The notes below the pieces were generated by a model. It had not been told where the DNA came from. It saw only the letters and a program-made list of their open reading frames with translations, and did not search any database. A stretch of DNA of 6,707 bases, taken from positions 1 through 6,707 of the forward strand of contig CAMALN010000091.1 in NCBI GenBank assembly GCA_945836565.1, in the 5' to 3' direction. Positions 1 through 6,707 of the stretch are shown piece after piece (the first letter of the stretch is position 1; every line of letters starts with the position of its first letter). Made by a program: the position numbers and the translations under genes. This DNA comes from an uncultured Lachnospiraceae bacterium (GTDB lineage Bacteria; Bacillota; Clostridia; Lachnospirales; Lachnospiraceae).

Positions 1-1
1 T

Positions 2-331
2 GCTGTAAATGTTATGGAGCAAAGTGTAAAGCTTACCAAAACAGGTATGGATAATATACGCCAGGTTGGCAGTTCAACAGCCATAATTACTTCATCAAAT
101 ATTCGTATGTCAAAACAAATTATGGAAATGGATGAAACTGTAGATAACATAAAAGAGCAGAGCAGTGAGGTTGCAAAGGGTATGGAGCAGGTAAATATAA
201 ATACACAGAGCAACTATAATGCTATCGAATATGTTACTGCTGCCACACAGGAAAACAGTGCCGGTGTGCAGGAAATTGAGAACATGGTGGAACGAATTAA
301 GGAGCTTGCCTACAAGGCAGTAGAAGAATAA
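2..331 (+). CDS. Methyl-accepting chemotaxis protein, C-terminal fragment (5' end outside window)
   Basis: The frame is open from base 2 and ends in TAA at 329-331, leaving 109 residues. They form one long, charged, heptad-like alpha helix without hydrophobic segments, as expected for the descending arm of the cytoplasmic four-helix bundle of a chemoreceptor. The segment VTAATQENSAGVQEI near the end resembles the C-terminal adaptation region of MCPs, where Glu/Gln pairs in an A(A/S/T)xEx-type context are methylated or deamidated. The highly conserved hairpin tip that binds CheA and CheW is not present and should lie just upstream. An ATG at 14 is internal and has no ribosome site. No C-terminal CheR-tethering pentapeptide is seen. 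By family, the protein would pass ligand or redox signals to the CheA kinase. Its sensor domain and ligand cannot be judged from here. No convincing terminator follows the stop codon. Confidence 0.85.
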   Translation, partial: AVNVMEQSVKLTKTGMDNIRQVGSSTAIITSSNIRMSKQIMEMDETVDNIKEQSSEVAKGMEQVNINTQSNYNAIEYVTAATQENSAGVQEIENMVERIKELAYKAVEE

Positions 332-347
332 TTTTAAATTGTTTACA

Positions 348-376
348 TTGACATGCACTATCGCATATGATATCTT
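348..376 (+). promoter_or_regulatory. Sigma-A-type promoter for the riboswitch-metal exporter unit
   Basis: A perfect -35 box TTGACA (348-353) is followed by a 17-base spacer and TATCTT (371-376, 4 of 6 matches to TATAAT). This predicts transcription starting near 383, about 30 bases before the first riboswitch helix, which is a sensible distance. Another -10-like string, TATGAT at 366-371, is too close to the -35 box. The promoter starts 17 bases after the chemoreceptor stop codon, so the exporter looks like a separate unit. Confidence 0.6.
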
Positions 377-413
377 ATATTAAACTCTTTGCACTGCATA
401 TAAATCTACAGTA

Positions 414-501
414 CAAACTGAGCAGACCGTAGCATCCTTGTTATGGAGTCGGGTCACGATGTGACAGTGGAATGATTCTTACATCCACGGGACAGTAGTT
501 G
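414..501 (+). ncRNA. NiCo (czcD) riboswitch aptamer
   Basis: The sequence follows the NiCo riboswitch consensus: ACTGAGCAG (417-425), TCGGG (449-453), a GGAATGATT-type segment (469-477) and CGGGACAGT (488-496). It folds into the expected four-helix junction. P1 is CAA-ACTG (414-420) with CAGT-AG-TTG (493-501), with a 2-base bulge. P2 is CCGTAG (427-432) with TTATGG (441-446), including G-U pairs. P3 is TCAC (454-457) with GTGA (461-464). P4 is GTGGA (467-471) with TCCAC (484-488). The two conserved GGG-containing loops that hold the metal ions in the known crystal structure are both present. The class binds Co(II) and Ni(II) cooperatively and is usually found upstream of CDF exporters, as here. 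Identification rests on motif order, foldability and the downstream gene. A covariance-model search was not possible. Confidence 0.93.
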
Positions 502-528
502 CTAATACTGATTTCGTGGGTGTTTTTT
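481..528 (+). terminator. Riboswitch expression-platform terminator
   Basis: Bases 481-489 (ACATCCACG) pair with 515-523 (CGTGGGTGT) with one T-G wobble, and weaker pairs can extend the stem inward. The T-run at 523-528 follows. The 5' arm contains the whole 3' strand of riboswitch P4 (484-488) and runs into the conserved GGG of the metal site, so aptamer and terminator cannot form together. Metal binding should therefore prevent termination and switch the exporter on, which agrees with the described ON behaviour of the class. Confidence 0.88.
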
Positions 529-592
529 ATTTCCTTTTTTCCCACAAAGCCGGTGCCATAGAGCTATCTTTAATATTTTGGAGGTAACTAAT

Positions 593-1474
593 ATGGAAGA
601 TAATTTTCAAAAAATCGCTAACAAGGTTTCCTTTACTACAATAATAGGCAATCTTGTACTATCATTGATAAAGCTGTTTGCAGGAATATTTGCAAATTCT
701 AAAGCAATGATAAGTGATGCCATACATTCGGCATCTGACGTATTCAGTACTATTATTGTTATAATAGGAATTAAGCTTGCTTCAAAGGAAGCGGATAAGG
801 AACATCCATACGGCCATGAGCGTATGGAATGTGTCGCAGCAATTGTACTTGCTATGGTTCTTTTCATAACGGGACTTGGAATAGGTATGGATGCCATAAA
901 AACCATAATACATGGTAATTATGCAGATATAAAGGTTCCCGGAATACTCGCTCTTGTAGCAGCTATTTTATCTATACTTGTAAAAGAGCTTATGTATTGG
1001 TACACAAGGTTTTATGCCAAGAAAATAGATTCAAGTGCAATGATGGCTGATGCGTGGCATCATCGTTCGGATGCATTTTCTTCGATAGGTGCTTTGATAG
1101 GAATACTCGGAGCCAGACTGGGATTTCCGGTTATGGACTCAATCGCAAGCTTAGTTATATTCTTCTTTATCTTGGCAGCCGCTTATGAAATATTCAGAGA
1201 TGCCATGAATAAGATGGTTGACCACTCCTGTGATGAGGATACGGAGCATCAGATATCAGAATGTGTTATGATGAATAAGGAAGTAAAAGGTATAGACCTG
1301 CTTCAGACCAGAATTTTCGGGAACAAAATATATGTTGATGTTGAGATACAGGTCGATAGTCAATATACCTTGGAAAAAGCACATAAAATTGCAGAGGAAG
1401 TTCATGAGGAGATAGAAAAGGCTTTCCCAAAGGTAAAGCATATTATGGTTCATGTAAATCCGGATAGGAAATAG
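593..1474 (+). CDS. czcD: Cation diffusion facilitator (CDF) metal exporter, probable Ni/Co efflux
   Basis: This 293-residue protein has the size and layout of a CDF transporter, an inner-membrane antiporter that expels divalent metals using the proton gradient. Six membrane segments are visible at about 15-34, 40-62, 80-103, 115-137, 161-180 and 183-203. A cytoplasmic ferredoxin-like domain follows (about 205-293), ending in the typical MVHVNP. Metal-site motifs are HSASD in segment 2 (H45, D49) and HHRSD before segment 5 (H156, D160), plus the family signature HPYGHERME at 71-79. The start is ATG 593, because GGAGG at 580-584 lies 8 bases upstream. A TTG at 578 overlaps that ribosome site and is rejected. 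The NiCo riboswitch directly upstream points to cobalt or nickel as the inducing metal. The HxxxD/HxxxD site is common in zinc/cobalt members, so the symbol is by class. No strong terminator follows. Confidence 0.92.
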   Translation: MEDNFQKIANKVSFTTIIGNLVLSLIKLFAGIFANSKAMISDAIHSASDVFSTIIVIIGIKLASKEADKEHPYGHERMECVAAIVLAMVLFITGLGIGMDAIKTIIHGNYADIKVPGILALVAAILSILVKELMYWYTRFYAKKIDSSAMMADAWHHRSDAFSSIGALIGILGARLGFPVMDSIASLVIFFFILAAAYEIFRDAMNKMVDHSCDEDTEHQISECVMMNKEVKGIDLLQTRIFGNKIYVDVEIQVDSQYTLEKAHKIAEEVHEEIEKAFPKVKHIMVHVNPDRK

Positions 1475-1551
1475 TATGTATATATTAAACAGCTTATTAT
1501 GACAATAACCGCAATAATACAATATTATACGAATTATTATCAAGTAATTGC

Positions 1552-1580
1552 TTGAAAAAACTCGTTATACTGTATATAAT
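1552..1580 (+). promoter_or_regulatory. Strong sigma-A-type promoter for gpmI (possibly gpmI-mscL)
   Basis: TTGAAA (1552-1557) and a perfect TATAAT (1575-1580) are separated by exactly 17 bases, giving 11 of 12 consensus matches. The start site should be near 1587, leaving a leader of about 30 bases with the ribosome site AAAGGAG at 1601-1607. The -35 box overlaps the right half of an imperfect inverted repeat (TCAAG 1540-1544, CTTGA 1551-1555), which could be an operator or chance. Confidence 0.8.
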
Positions 1581-1616
1581 ATCGAATGGTAATTGATAAA
1601 AAAGGAGATATATATT

Positions 1617-3158
1617 ATGAGTAAAAAACCAGTGGTTTTAATGGTACTTGATGGATATGGAATCAGTGATAAGACTGAAGGAAATGCCATAGCAATGGCA
1701 AAAACGCCTGTTATGGACAAGCTTATGGCAGAATGCCCTTTTGTAAAGGGTAATGCTTCAGGACTTGCTGTAGGTCTTCCTGATGGACAGATGGGTAACT
1801 CCGAGGTTGGTCATATGAATATCGGAGCCGGCAGAATTATATATCAGGACCTTACATCTATCACAAAGGCAATAGAGGATGGGGATTTCTTCACAAATGA
1901 GGCTCTTCTTCTAGCAATTGAAAATTGCAAGAAGAATAATTCTAAGCTTCATCTATGGGGACTTCTTTCTGACGGTGGTGTACACAGCCATAATACACAT
2001 CTGTACGGAATCCTTGAGCTTTGCAAAAAGCAGAATTTTTCTGAGGTTTATGTACATCCTTTCCTCGACGGAAGAGACACTCCTCCTGCATCGGGCAAGG
2101 ATTTTGTAGCTGAGCTTGTAGACAAGATGGCAGAGATAGGAGTAGGTAAGATTGCTACTATATCAGGACGTTACTATGCTATGGACAGAGACAATAACTG
2201 GGATAGAGTAGAGAAGGCATATGCGGCTATAGTATATGGTGAAGGCGTAGAAGCATCGGATCCTGTACAGGCAGTAGCTGATTCTTATAAAGCTGAAAAG
2301 ACTGATGAATTCGTGCTTCCAACAGTTATTATGGCTGACGGAAGGCCTGTAGCAAAGGTCGAGGCAAATGATTCAGTAATCTTCTTCAACTTCAGACCTG
2401 ATAGAGCCAGAGAGATAACAAGAGCCTTCTGTGCTGATGAATTTAGTGGATTTGAAAGAAGAGGAGGCAGACTTCCGCTTACCTATGTTTGCTTTAAGGA
2501 TTACGATGAGAGTATTCCAAATAAGATTATTGCATTCAAGAAGCAGGAGATTACCAATACATTTGGTGAGTATCTTGCAGCAAACGGAAAGACGCAGCTT
2601 CGACTTGCCGAGACAGAGAAGTATGCTCACGTTACCTTCTTCTTCAATGGTGGTATAGAGGAGCCAAATAAGGATGAGGATAGAATACTTGTAAAATCAC
2701 CTTCAGTTGCAACATATGATTTACAGCCGGAAATGAGTGCACCTGAGGTTGGTGAAAAGCTCACAGCAGCTATTACATCCGATAAGTTTGATGTCATTAT
2801 TATAAACTTTGCTAACCCGGATATGGTAGGACATACAGGTGTAATCCCGGCAGCAATTGCTGCTGTCGAGAGAGTTGACCAGTGCGTAGGAGCAGCCGTT
2901 GATGCGGTTAAGTCTGTCGATGGCGTGCTATTTATCTGTGCTGACCACGGAAATGCAGAGCAGATGATTAATTATGAGACAGGGGCACCACACACTGCTC
3001 ATACTACAAATCCAGTTCCTTTCATTTTGTATAACTATGATGAAAATGTAAAGCTTCGTGAGGGTGGATGTCTTGCTGATATAGCACCTACACTCCTTGA
3101 GATTATGGAGCTTCCGCAGCCTAAGGAAATGACAGGAAAGTCACTTATTGTAAGATAA
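1617..3158 (+). CDS. gpmI: 2,3-bisphosphoglycerate-independent phosphoglycerate mutase
   Basis: This 513-residue cytoplasmic enzyme interconverts 3-phosphoglycerate and 2-phosphoglycerate in glycolysis, using two Mn(II) ions and a phosphoserine intermediate. Length is typical of the family. Visible signatures in order are VLDGYG with metal ligand D12, MGNSEVGH with the catalytic S62, SDGGVHSH with H123, DGRDTPP with R153 and D154, GRYYAMDRD with R185 and R191, NFRPDRARE, EKYAHVTFFFNGG, NPDMVGH with D402 and H406, ADHGNAE with D443 and H444, and HTAHT (459-463). All expected catalytic and metal residues are in place. D12, S62, H123, D154 and R191 fall at the numbers I recall for the Geobacillus stearothermophilus enzyme. 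The start is ATG 1617, 9 bases after AAAGGAG (1601-1607). An upstream in-frame ATT at 1593 precedes that site and is not used. mscL follows after 40 bases without a terminator, so cotranscription is likely. Confidence 0.98.
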   Translation: MSKKPVVLMVLDGYGISDKTEGNAIAMAKTPVMDKLMAECPFVKGNASGLAVGLPDGQMGNSEVGHMNIGAGRIIYQDLTSITKAIEDGDFFTNEALLLAIENCKKNNSKLHLWGLLSDGGVHSHNTHLYGILELCKKQNFSEVYVHPFLDGRDTPPASGKDFVAELVDKMAEIGVGKIATISGRYYAMDRDNNWDRVEKAYAAIVYGEGVEASDPVQAVADSYKAEKTDEFVLPTVIMADGRPVAKVEANDSVIFFNFRPDRAREITRAFCADEFSGFERRGGRLPLTYVCFKDYDESIPNKIIAFKKQEITNTFGEYLAANGKTQLRLAETEKYAHVTFFFNGGIEEPNKDEDRILVKSPSVATYDLQPEMSAPEVGEKLTAAITSDKFDVIIINFANPDMVGHTGVIPAAIAAVERVDQCVGAAVDAVKSVDGVLFICADHGNAEQMINYETGAPHTAHTTNPVPFILYNYDENVKLREGGCLADIAPTLLEIMELPQPKEMTGKSLIVR

Positions 3159-3198
3159 AATATGTATTATACATTTAGATATAACGGAGGTATAGCTT

Positions 3199-3615
3199 AT
3201 GAAGAAGTTTCTCAAGGAATTTAAGGAATTTGCTCTTAAGGGCAATGTAATGGATCTAGCAATCGGTGTTATTATCGGTGCTGCATTCAAGGATTTGGTT
3301 ACTGCTTTTACAGAATGCTTTATCAATCCTATTATAAATAGTATTGGTGGAGCAAATGTAGGCGGACATTTTGAGATATTTAGTACTGGACAGTATATCG
3401 AGTACGGAGCATTTATCACTGCAGTTATCAATTTTATCATAATGGCTTTCATAATATTTATAATTATGAAATCCTTCAATGCTCTTAGTAATATCGGAAA
3501 GAAGAAGGAAGAAGCTGTTGTGCTTACAAGAAAATGTCCTTATTGCTTTGGAGAGATAGACAAGAAGGCTACAAAGTGTATGCACTGTACCTCTGATGTT
3601 GAACCTGAAGAGTAA
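3199..3615 (+). CDS. mscL: Large-conductance mechanosensitive channel MscL with C-terminal Cys4 zinc-ribbon-like tail
   Basis: This 138-residue membrane protein forms a homopentameric pore that opens under membrane tension to release solutes during osmotic downshock. The N-terminal amphipathic helix and first membrane segment carry the family signature FALKGNVMDLAIGVIIGAAF (11-30). The second membrane segment spans about 70-92. Where classical MscL has a cytoplasmic helix bundle, this protein continues with a charged linker (100-112), then CPYC (113-116) and CMHC (127-130). These four cysteines are spaced like a small zinc ribbon. Similar tails occur in MscL of other Clostridia and Bacilli, so this is a known variant, not a fusion artefact. 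GGAGG at 3186-3190 sits 8 bases before the ATG. The gene lies between gpmI and eno, probably read from the gpmI promoter and ended by the hairpin at 3644-3688. Confidence 0.95.
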   Translation: MKKFLKEFKEFALKGNVMDLAIGVIIGAAFKDLVTAFTECFINPIINSIGGANVGGHFEIFSTGQYIEYGAFITAVINFIIMAFIIFIIMKSFNALSNIGKKKEEAVVLTRKCPYCFGEIDKKATKCMHCTSDVEPEE

Positions 3616-3631
3616 AATAATTAAATAGATG

Positions 3632-3642
3632 TATAATATAAC
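3632..3642 (+). promoter_or_regulatory. Candidate -10 element(s) for eno
   Basis: TATAAT (3632-3637, preceded directly by TG) overlaps TATAAC (3637-3642) in an AT-rich stretch after the mscL stop. Neither has a recognisable -35 box at 16-18 bases. A TTGAAC at 3599-3604 is 27 bases from the first -10. Starts would fall between about 3644 and 3651, at the very beginning of the large hairpin. This is a candidate only. eno may also depend on read-through from gpmI-mscL. Confidence 0.35.
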
Positions 3643-3643
3643 G

Positions 3644-4981
<1,338 letters not shown>

Positions 4982-4995
4982 TATAAAAATACTTC

Positions 4996-5024
4996 TTGCA
5001 TAATACATTTCCCTATGGTAGAAT
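4996..5024 (+). promoter_or_regulatory. Extended -10 promoter for secG
   Basis: TTGCAT (4996-5001) and TAGAAT (5019-5024) are separated by 17 bases. A TG one base before the -10 (5016-5017) makes an extended -10, TGGTAGAAT. Predicted start is near 5031, giving a leader of about 34 bases to the secG start. It begins 14 bases after the eno stop, so secG need not depend on eno transcription. Confidence 0.65.
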
Positions 5025-5050
5025 GAGCAAAGTGTTATTTTACCGTTTCA

Positions 5051-5055
5051 GGAGG
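5051..5055 (+). promoter_or_regulatory. secG ribosome-binding site that selects a TTG start
   Basis: GGAGG (part of AGGAGG, 5050-5055) is followed immediately by an in-frame ATG at 5056, with no spacer. The TTG at 5065 has a 9-base spacer and gives the usual SecG N terminus MKTALIIV. Normal spacing therefore favours the TTG. Confidence 0.7.
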
Positions 5056-5064
5056 ATGTTTGAA

Positions 5065-5298
5065 TTGAAAACAGCTTTAATTATAGTTTTTTTAATAATA
5101 TCGATAGTATTGGCTATTGTTGTAATGATGCAGGAAGGTAAGGGAAATGGCCTGACAAGTACTCTCAGTGGTTCATCAGAGACTTATTGGGGCAAGAACA
5201 AGGGAAAATCAAAGGAAGCTATCCTTATGAAGATTACAGTTGTTCTCGGTGTTTTATATATGGCACTTGCTCTTTTACTTGCTTCAAAATTTATTTAA
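5065..5298 (+). CDS. secG: Preprotein translocase subunit SecG
   Basis: SecG is the small membrane subunit of the SecYEG channel and assists SecA-driven protein export. With the TTG start the protein has 77 residues, normal for the family. It has two membrane helices (about 3-22 and 55-75) joined by a loop. The diagnostic pieces are MMQEGKGNGL just after helix 1 (21-30) and a Gly/Ser-rich loop running into WGKNKGKSKEA (42-52). These match the LLQEGK and FGKNKGR-type signatures of Gram-positive SecG. Starting at ATG 5056 would add MFE but leaves no space after the ribosome site. The upstream TTG at 4996 lies in the promoter and is rejected. The gene has its own promoter and ends in a terminator at 5306-5336, although secG-rnr order is common in Firmicutes. 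Confidence 0.93.
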   Translation: MKTALIIVFLIISIVLAIVVMMQEGKGNGLTSTLSGSSETYWGKNKGKSKEAILMKITVVLGVLYMALALLLASKFI

Positions 5299-5305
5299 GA
5301 TATAC

Positions 5306-5336
5306 AATGATGCCTTTTATCGGGCATCATTTTTTT
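5306..5336 (+). terminator. Intrinsic terminator after secG
   Basis: ATGATGCC (5307-5314) pairs perfectly with GGCATCAT (5323-5330) around an 8-base loop. A flanking A-T pair can extend the stem, and a run of seven T follows (5330-5336). It begins 8 bases after the secG stop codon. This suggests rnr relies on its own promoter or on partial read-through. Confidence 0.9.
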
Positions 5337-5381
5337 CTTAGGGACACAATTTGACAAATCATTAATATTAGGGGTGATATT

Positions 5382-6707
5382 ATGGGAGAAAAGAGAGAAA
5401 TAATCAAAAGTAAGCTATACGAATTTATGTGTGATGAGCAATATAAGCCTATGAGGTTAAAGGATATACGTTTCCTGCTTCAGGTATCCGATGAGGACAA
5501 GAAGCGTGTAGAGGATGCCTTAAACGAGCTTATATCCGAAGGAAAGATAACAGTTACTCCAAAAGGAAAATACAAAAGACTTGATGGAGATTTAAAAGCG
5601 GGAACATTTATAGCCAATAAAAAGGGCTTTGGATTTGTACGTGTAGAAGGCGAAAAGGATGATTACTTTATACCTGCAAAGTATACTAAGGACGCCTTTA
5701 ATAATGACAGAGTTATTATAGCTCCCGAAGCCGGAGGTGCAGTTGTCGGAAAAAGACGCGAAGCAAGGATAGTTCAGGTGGTTAACAGAGGGACCTCTGT
5801 AGTTGTCGGAACTTATGAGAAACAGGATGGTTTTGGATTTGTAATCCCTGATAATCAAAAAATTGCAAATGACATATTTGTCAGCAAAAGTAATTCCATG
5901 GGTGCCATGACAGGTCATAAGGTTGTATGCAGTATTACCTCCTACGGCGGAGAGGGCAAATCTCCTGAAGGAACTATTATCGAGATACTTGGACATGTAA
6001 ATGACCCGTCTACTGATATGATATCTGTTATCAGAGCATATGATATACCAATGGAATTCTCCGACAAGGTTATGGATTCACTAAATGATATCAAGGATGA
6101 GGTATCAGAAGATGAACTGATTGGAAGAACAGATTTCAGAGCATGGGATACTGTAACTATAGATGGTGAAGACGCAAAGGATTTGGATGATGCCATAACA
6201 TTAAGCTATAAGGACGGCATATATACACTGGGCGTGCATATTGCTGATGTTACCAACTATGTAAAAGAGAAATCACCACTTGATAAAGAGGCATTAAAGA
6301 GGGGCACCAGCTGTTATCTCGTCGACAGCGTTATTCCTATGCTTCCGCATAAGCTTTCAAACGGTATATGTTCCCTGAATGCAGGCTGTGACAGGCTTAC
6401 ATTAAGCTGTGTTATGGATATTGACAAAAAGGGAAAGCTTATCAATCACTATATCTGTGAGGGTGTAATAAATGTCAATGAGAGAATGAATTACACTGAT
6501 GTTGCAAAGCTTTTGGCTCGCGATGACGAAAACGCAGAAGAGAGCAAAAGAGCAGATGAAGCACTAATCAAAAGATACGAAAAGCTTATACCTATGTTTG
6601 ATATGATGAAGGAGCTTTCTGATATCATACGTGTAAACAGACATAAGCGTGGCTCTATTGATTTTGATGTTGCAGAGACAAAAATTATTGCTGATGAATC
6701 ACATAAG
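5382..6707 (+). CDS. rnr: Ribonuclease R (3'-5' exoribonuclease), N-terminal 442 residues; continues past window end
   Basis: RNase R degrades RNA processively from the 3' end, unwinds structured substrates, and acts in mRNA turnover, rRNA quality control and trans-translation. Domains in order are an N-terminal winged helix (about 5-65, ending GKITVTPKGKYKR), a first cold-shock domain (about 73-115, with KKGFGFVRVEG and DYFIPAK), a second (about 142-200, with DGFGFVIPD and DIFVSKS), and the RNB catalytic domain from about 250. The RNB core DGEDAKDLDDAI supplies the Mg-binding aspartates D261, D267, D269 and D270, with the same spacing as in E. coli RNase R. LPHKLSNGICSLN (321-333) is also typical. 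The rest of RNB and the S1 domain lie outside the window; whole proteins are usually over 700 residues. GGGGTGAT (5371-5378) precedes ATG 5382. The conserved neighbour smpB would be expected next but is not visible. Confidence 0.97.
   Translation, partial: MGEKREIIKSKLYEFMCDEQYKPMRLKDIRFLLQVSDEDKKRVEDALNELISEGKITVTPKGKYKRLDGDLKAGTFIANKKGFGFVRVEGEKDDYFIPAKYTKDAFNNDRVIIAPEAGGAVVGKRREARIVQVVNRGTSVVVGTYEKQDGFGFVIPDNQKIANDIFVSKSNSMGAMTGHKVVCSITSYGGEGKSPEGTIIEILGHVNDPSTDMISVIRAYDIPMEFSDKVMDSLNDIKDEVSEDELIGRTDFRAWDTVTIDGEDAKDLDDAITLSYKDGIYTLGVHIADVTNYVKEKSPLDKEALKRGTSCYLVDSVIPMLPHKLSNGICSLNAGCDRLTLSCVMDIDKKGKLINHYICEGVINVNERMNYTDVAKLLARDDENAEESKRADEALIKRYEKLIPMFDMMKELSDIIRVNRHKRGSIDFDVAETKIIADESHK

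Noticed and set aside
110..358. Open frame on the - strand opposite the chemoreceptor end
   Set aside because: It is a shadow of the coding strand, has no ribosome site, and its product is a low-complexity mixture without family features. The same applies to the other - strand frames opposite czcD, gpmI, mscL, eno and rnr.
578..592. Upstream TTG start for the metal exporter adding five residues
   Set aside because: The TTG overlaps the GGAGG ribosome site (580-584) that serves ATG 593 and has no site of its own.
1475..1551. Search for a terminator after the metal exporter
   Set aside because: Only weak A-T palindromes (such as ATAATA-CAA-TATTAT) are present, and none has a GC-rich stem followed by T's on the + strand.
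1918..2658. Short + strand frames inside gpmI (1918-2109 and 2431-2658)
   Set aside because: They lie out of frame inside a fully conserved enzyme gene and lack recognisable protein features.
3162..3176. ATGTA-TTA-TACAT palindrome between gpmI and mscL as a terminator or operator
   Set aside because: It is a five-pair A-T-rich stem without a proper T-run, common by chance in AT-rich spacers.
5351..5384. Perfect -35-like TTGACA (5351-5356) before rnr
   Set aside because: At 16-18 bases downstream there is only the ribosome site region (GGTGAT, GTGATA, TGATAT), a poor -10, and a start from it would fall after the rnr ATG. Probably chance, so no rnr promoter is called.

Overview
The window is an AT-rich stretch whose genes all read on the + strand. 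Gene content and order (cofactor-independent phosphoglycerate mutase and enolase followed by secG-rnr), strong GGAGG-type ribosome sites, a NiCo riboswitch, and a MscL with a Cys4 tail point to a low-GC Gram-positive of the Clostridia. The protein style suggests Lachnospiraceae, which is an inference made without any database search.

Layout: (1) bases 2-331 hold the C-terminal end of a methyl-accepting chemotaxis protein whose start lies outside the window. (2) Bases 348-528 hold a sigma-A-type promoter, a four-way-junction RNA matching the NiCo (czcD) riboswitch, and an intrinsic terminator that shares an arm with riboswitch helix P4. (3) Bases 593-1474 encode a cation diffusion facilitator (CDF) metal exporter, the gene this riboswitch should control. 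(4) A consensus promoter at 1552-1580 drives gpmI (1617-3158), followed after 40 bases by mscL (3199-3615). (5) A 13-bp GC-rich hairpin with a T-run lies between mscL and eno. Its 3' arm is also the eno ribosome-binding site. (6) eno occupies 3689-4981. (7) An extended -10 promoter precedes secG (5065-5298, TTG start), which ends in a clear terminator. (8) rnr (RNase R) starts at 5382 and runs off the end of the window.

Functional picture: GpmI and Eno catalyse consecutive glycolytic steps (3-phosphoglycerate to 2-phosphoglycerate to phosphoenolpyruvate), here separated by a mechanosensitive channel gene. SecG belongs to the protein-export translocon. RNase R degrades structured RNA, and its gene commonly sits between secG and smpB. 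The metal exporter is a separate unit with its own metal-sensing leader.

Most of the window is ordinary core genome. The two places worth close attention are RNA structures: the NiCo riboswitch with its mutually exclusive terminator (a known class and a clear example), and the terminator-like hairpin that buries the eno Shine-Dalgarno, for which I recognise no described class. I found no CRISPR array, mobile element, tRNA, rRNA or unknown multigene system.
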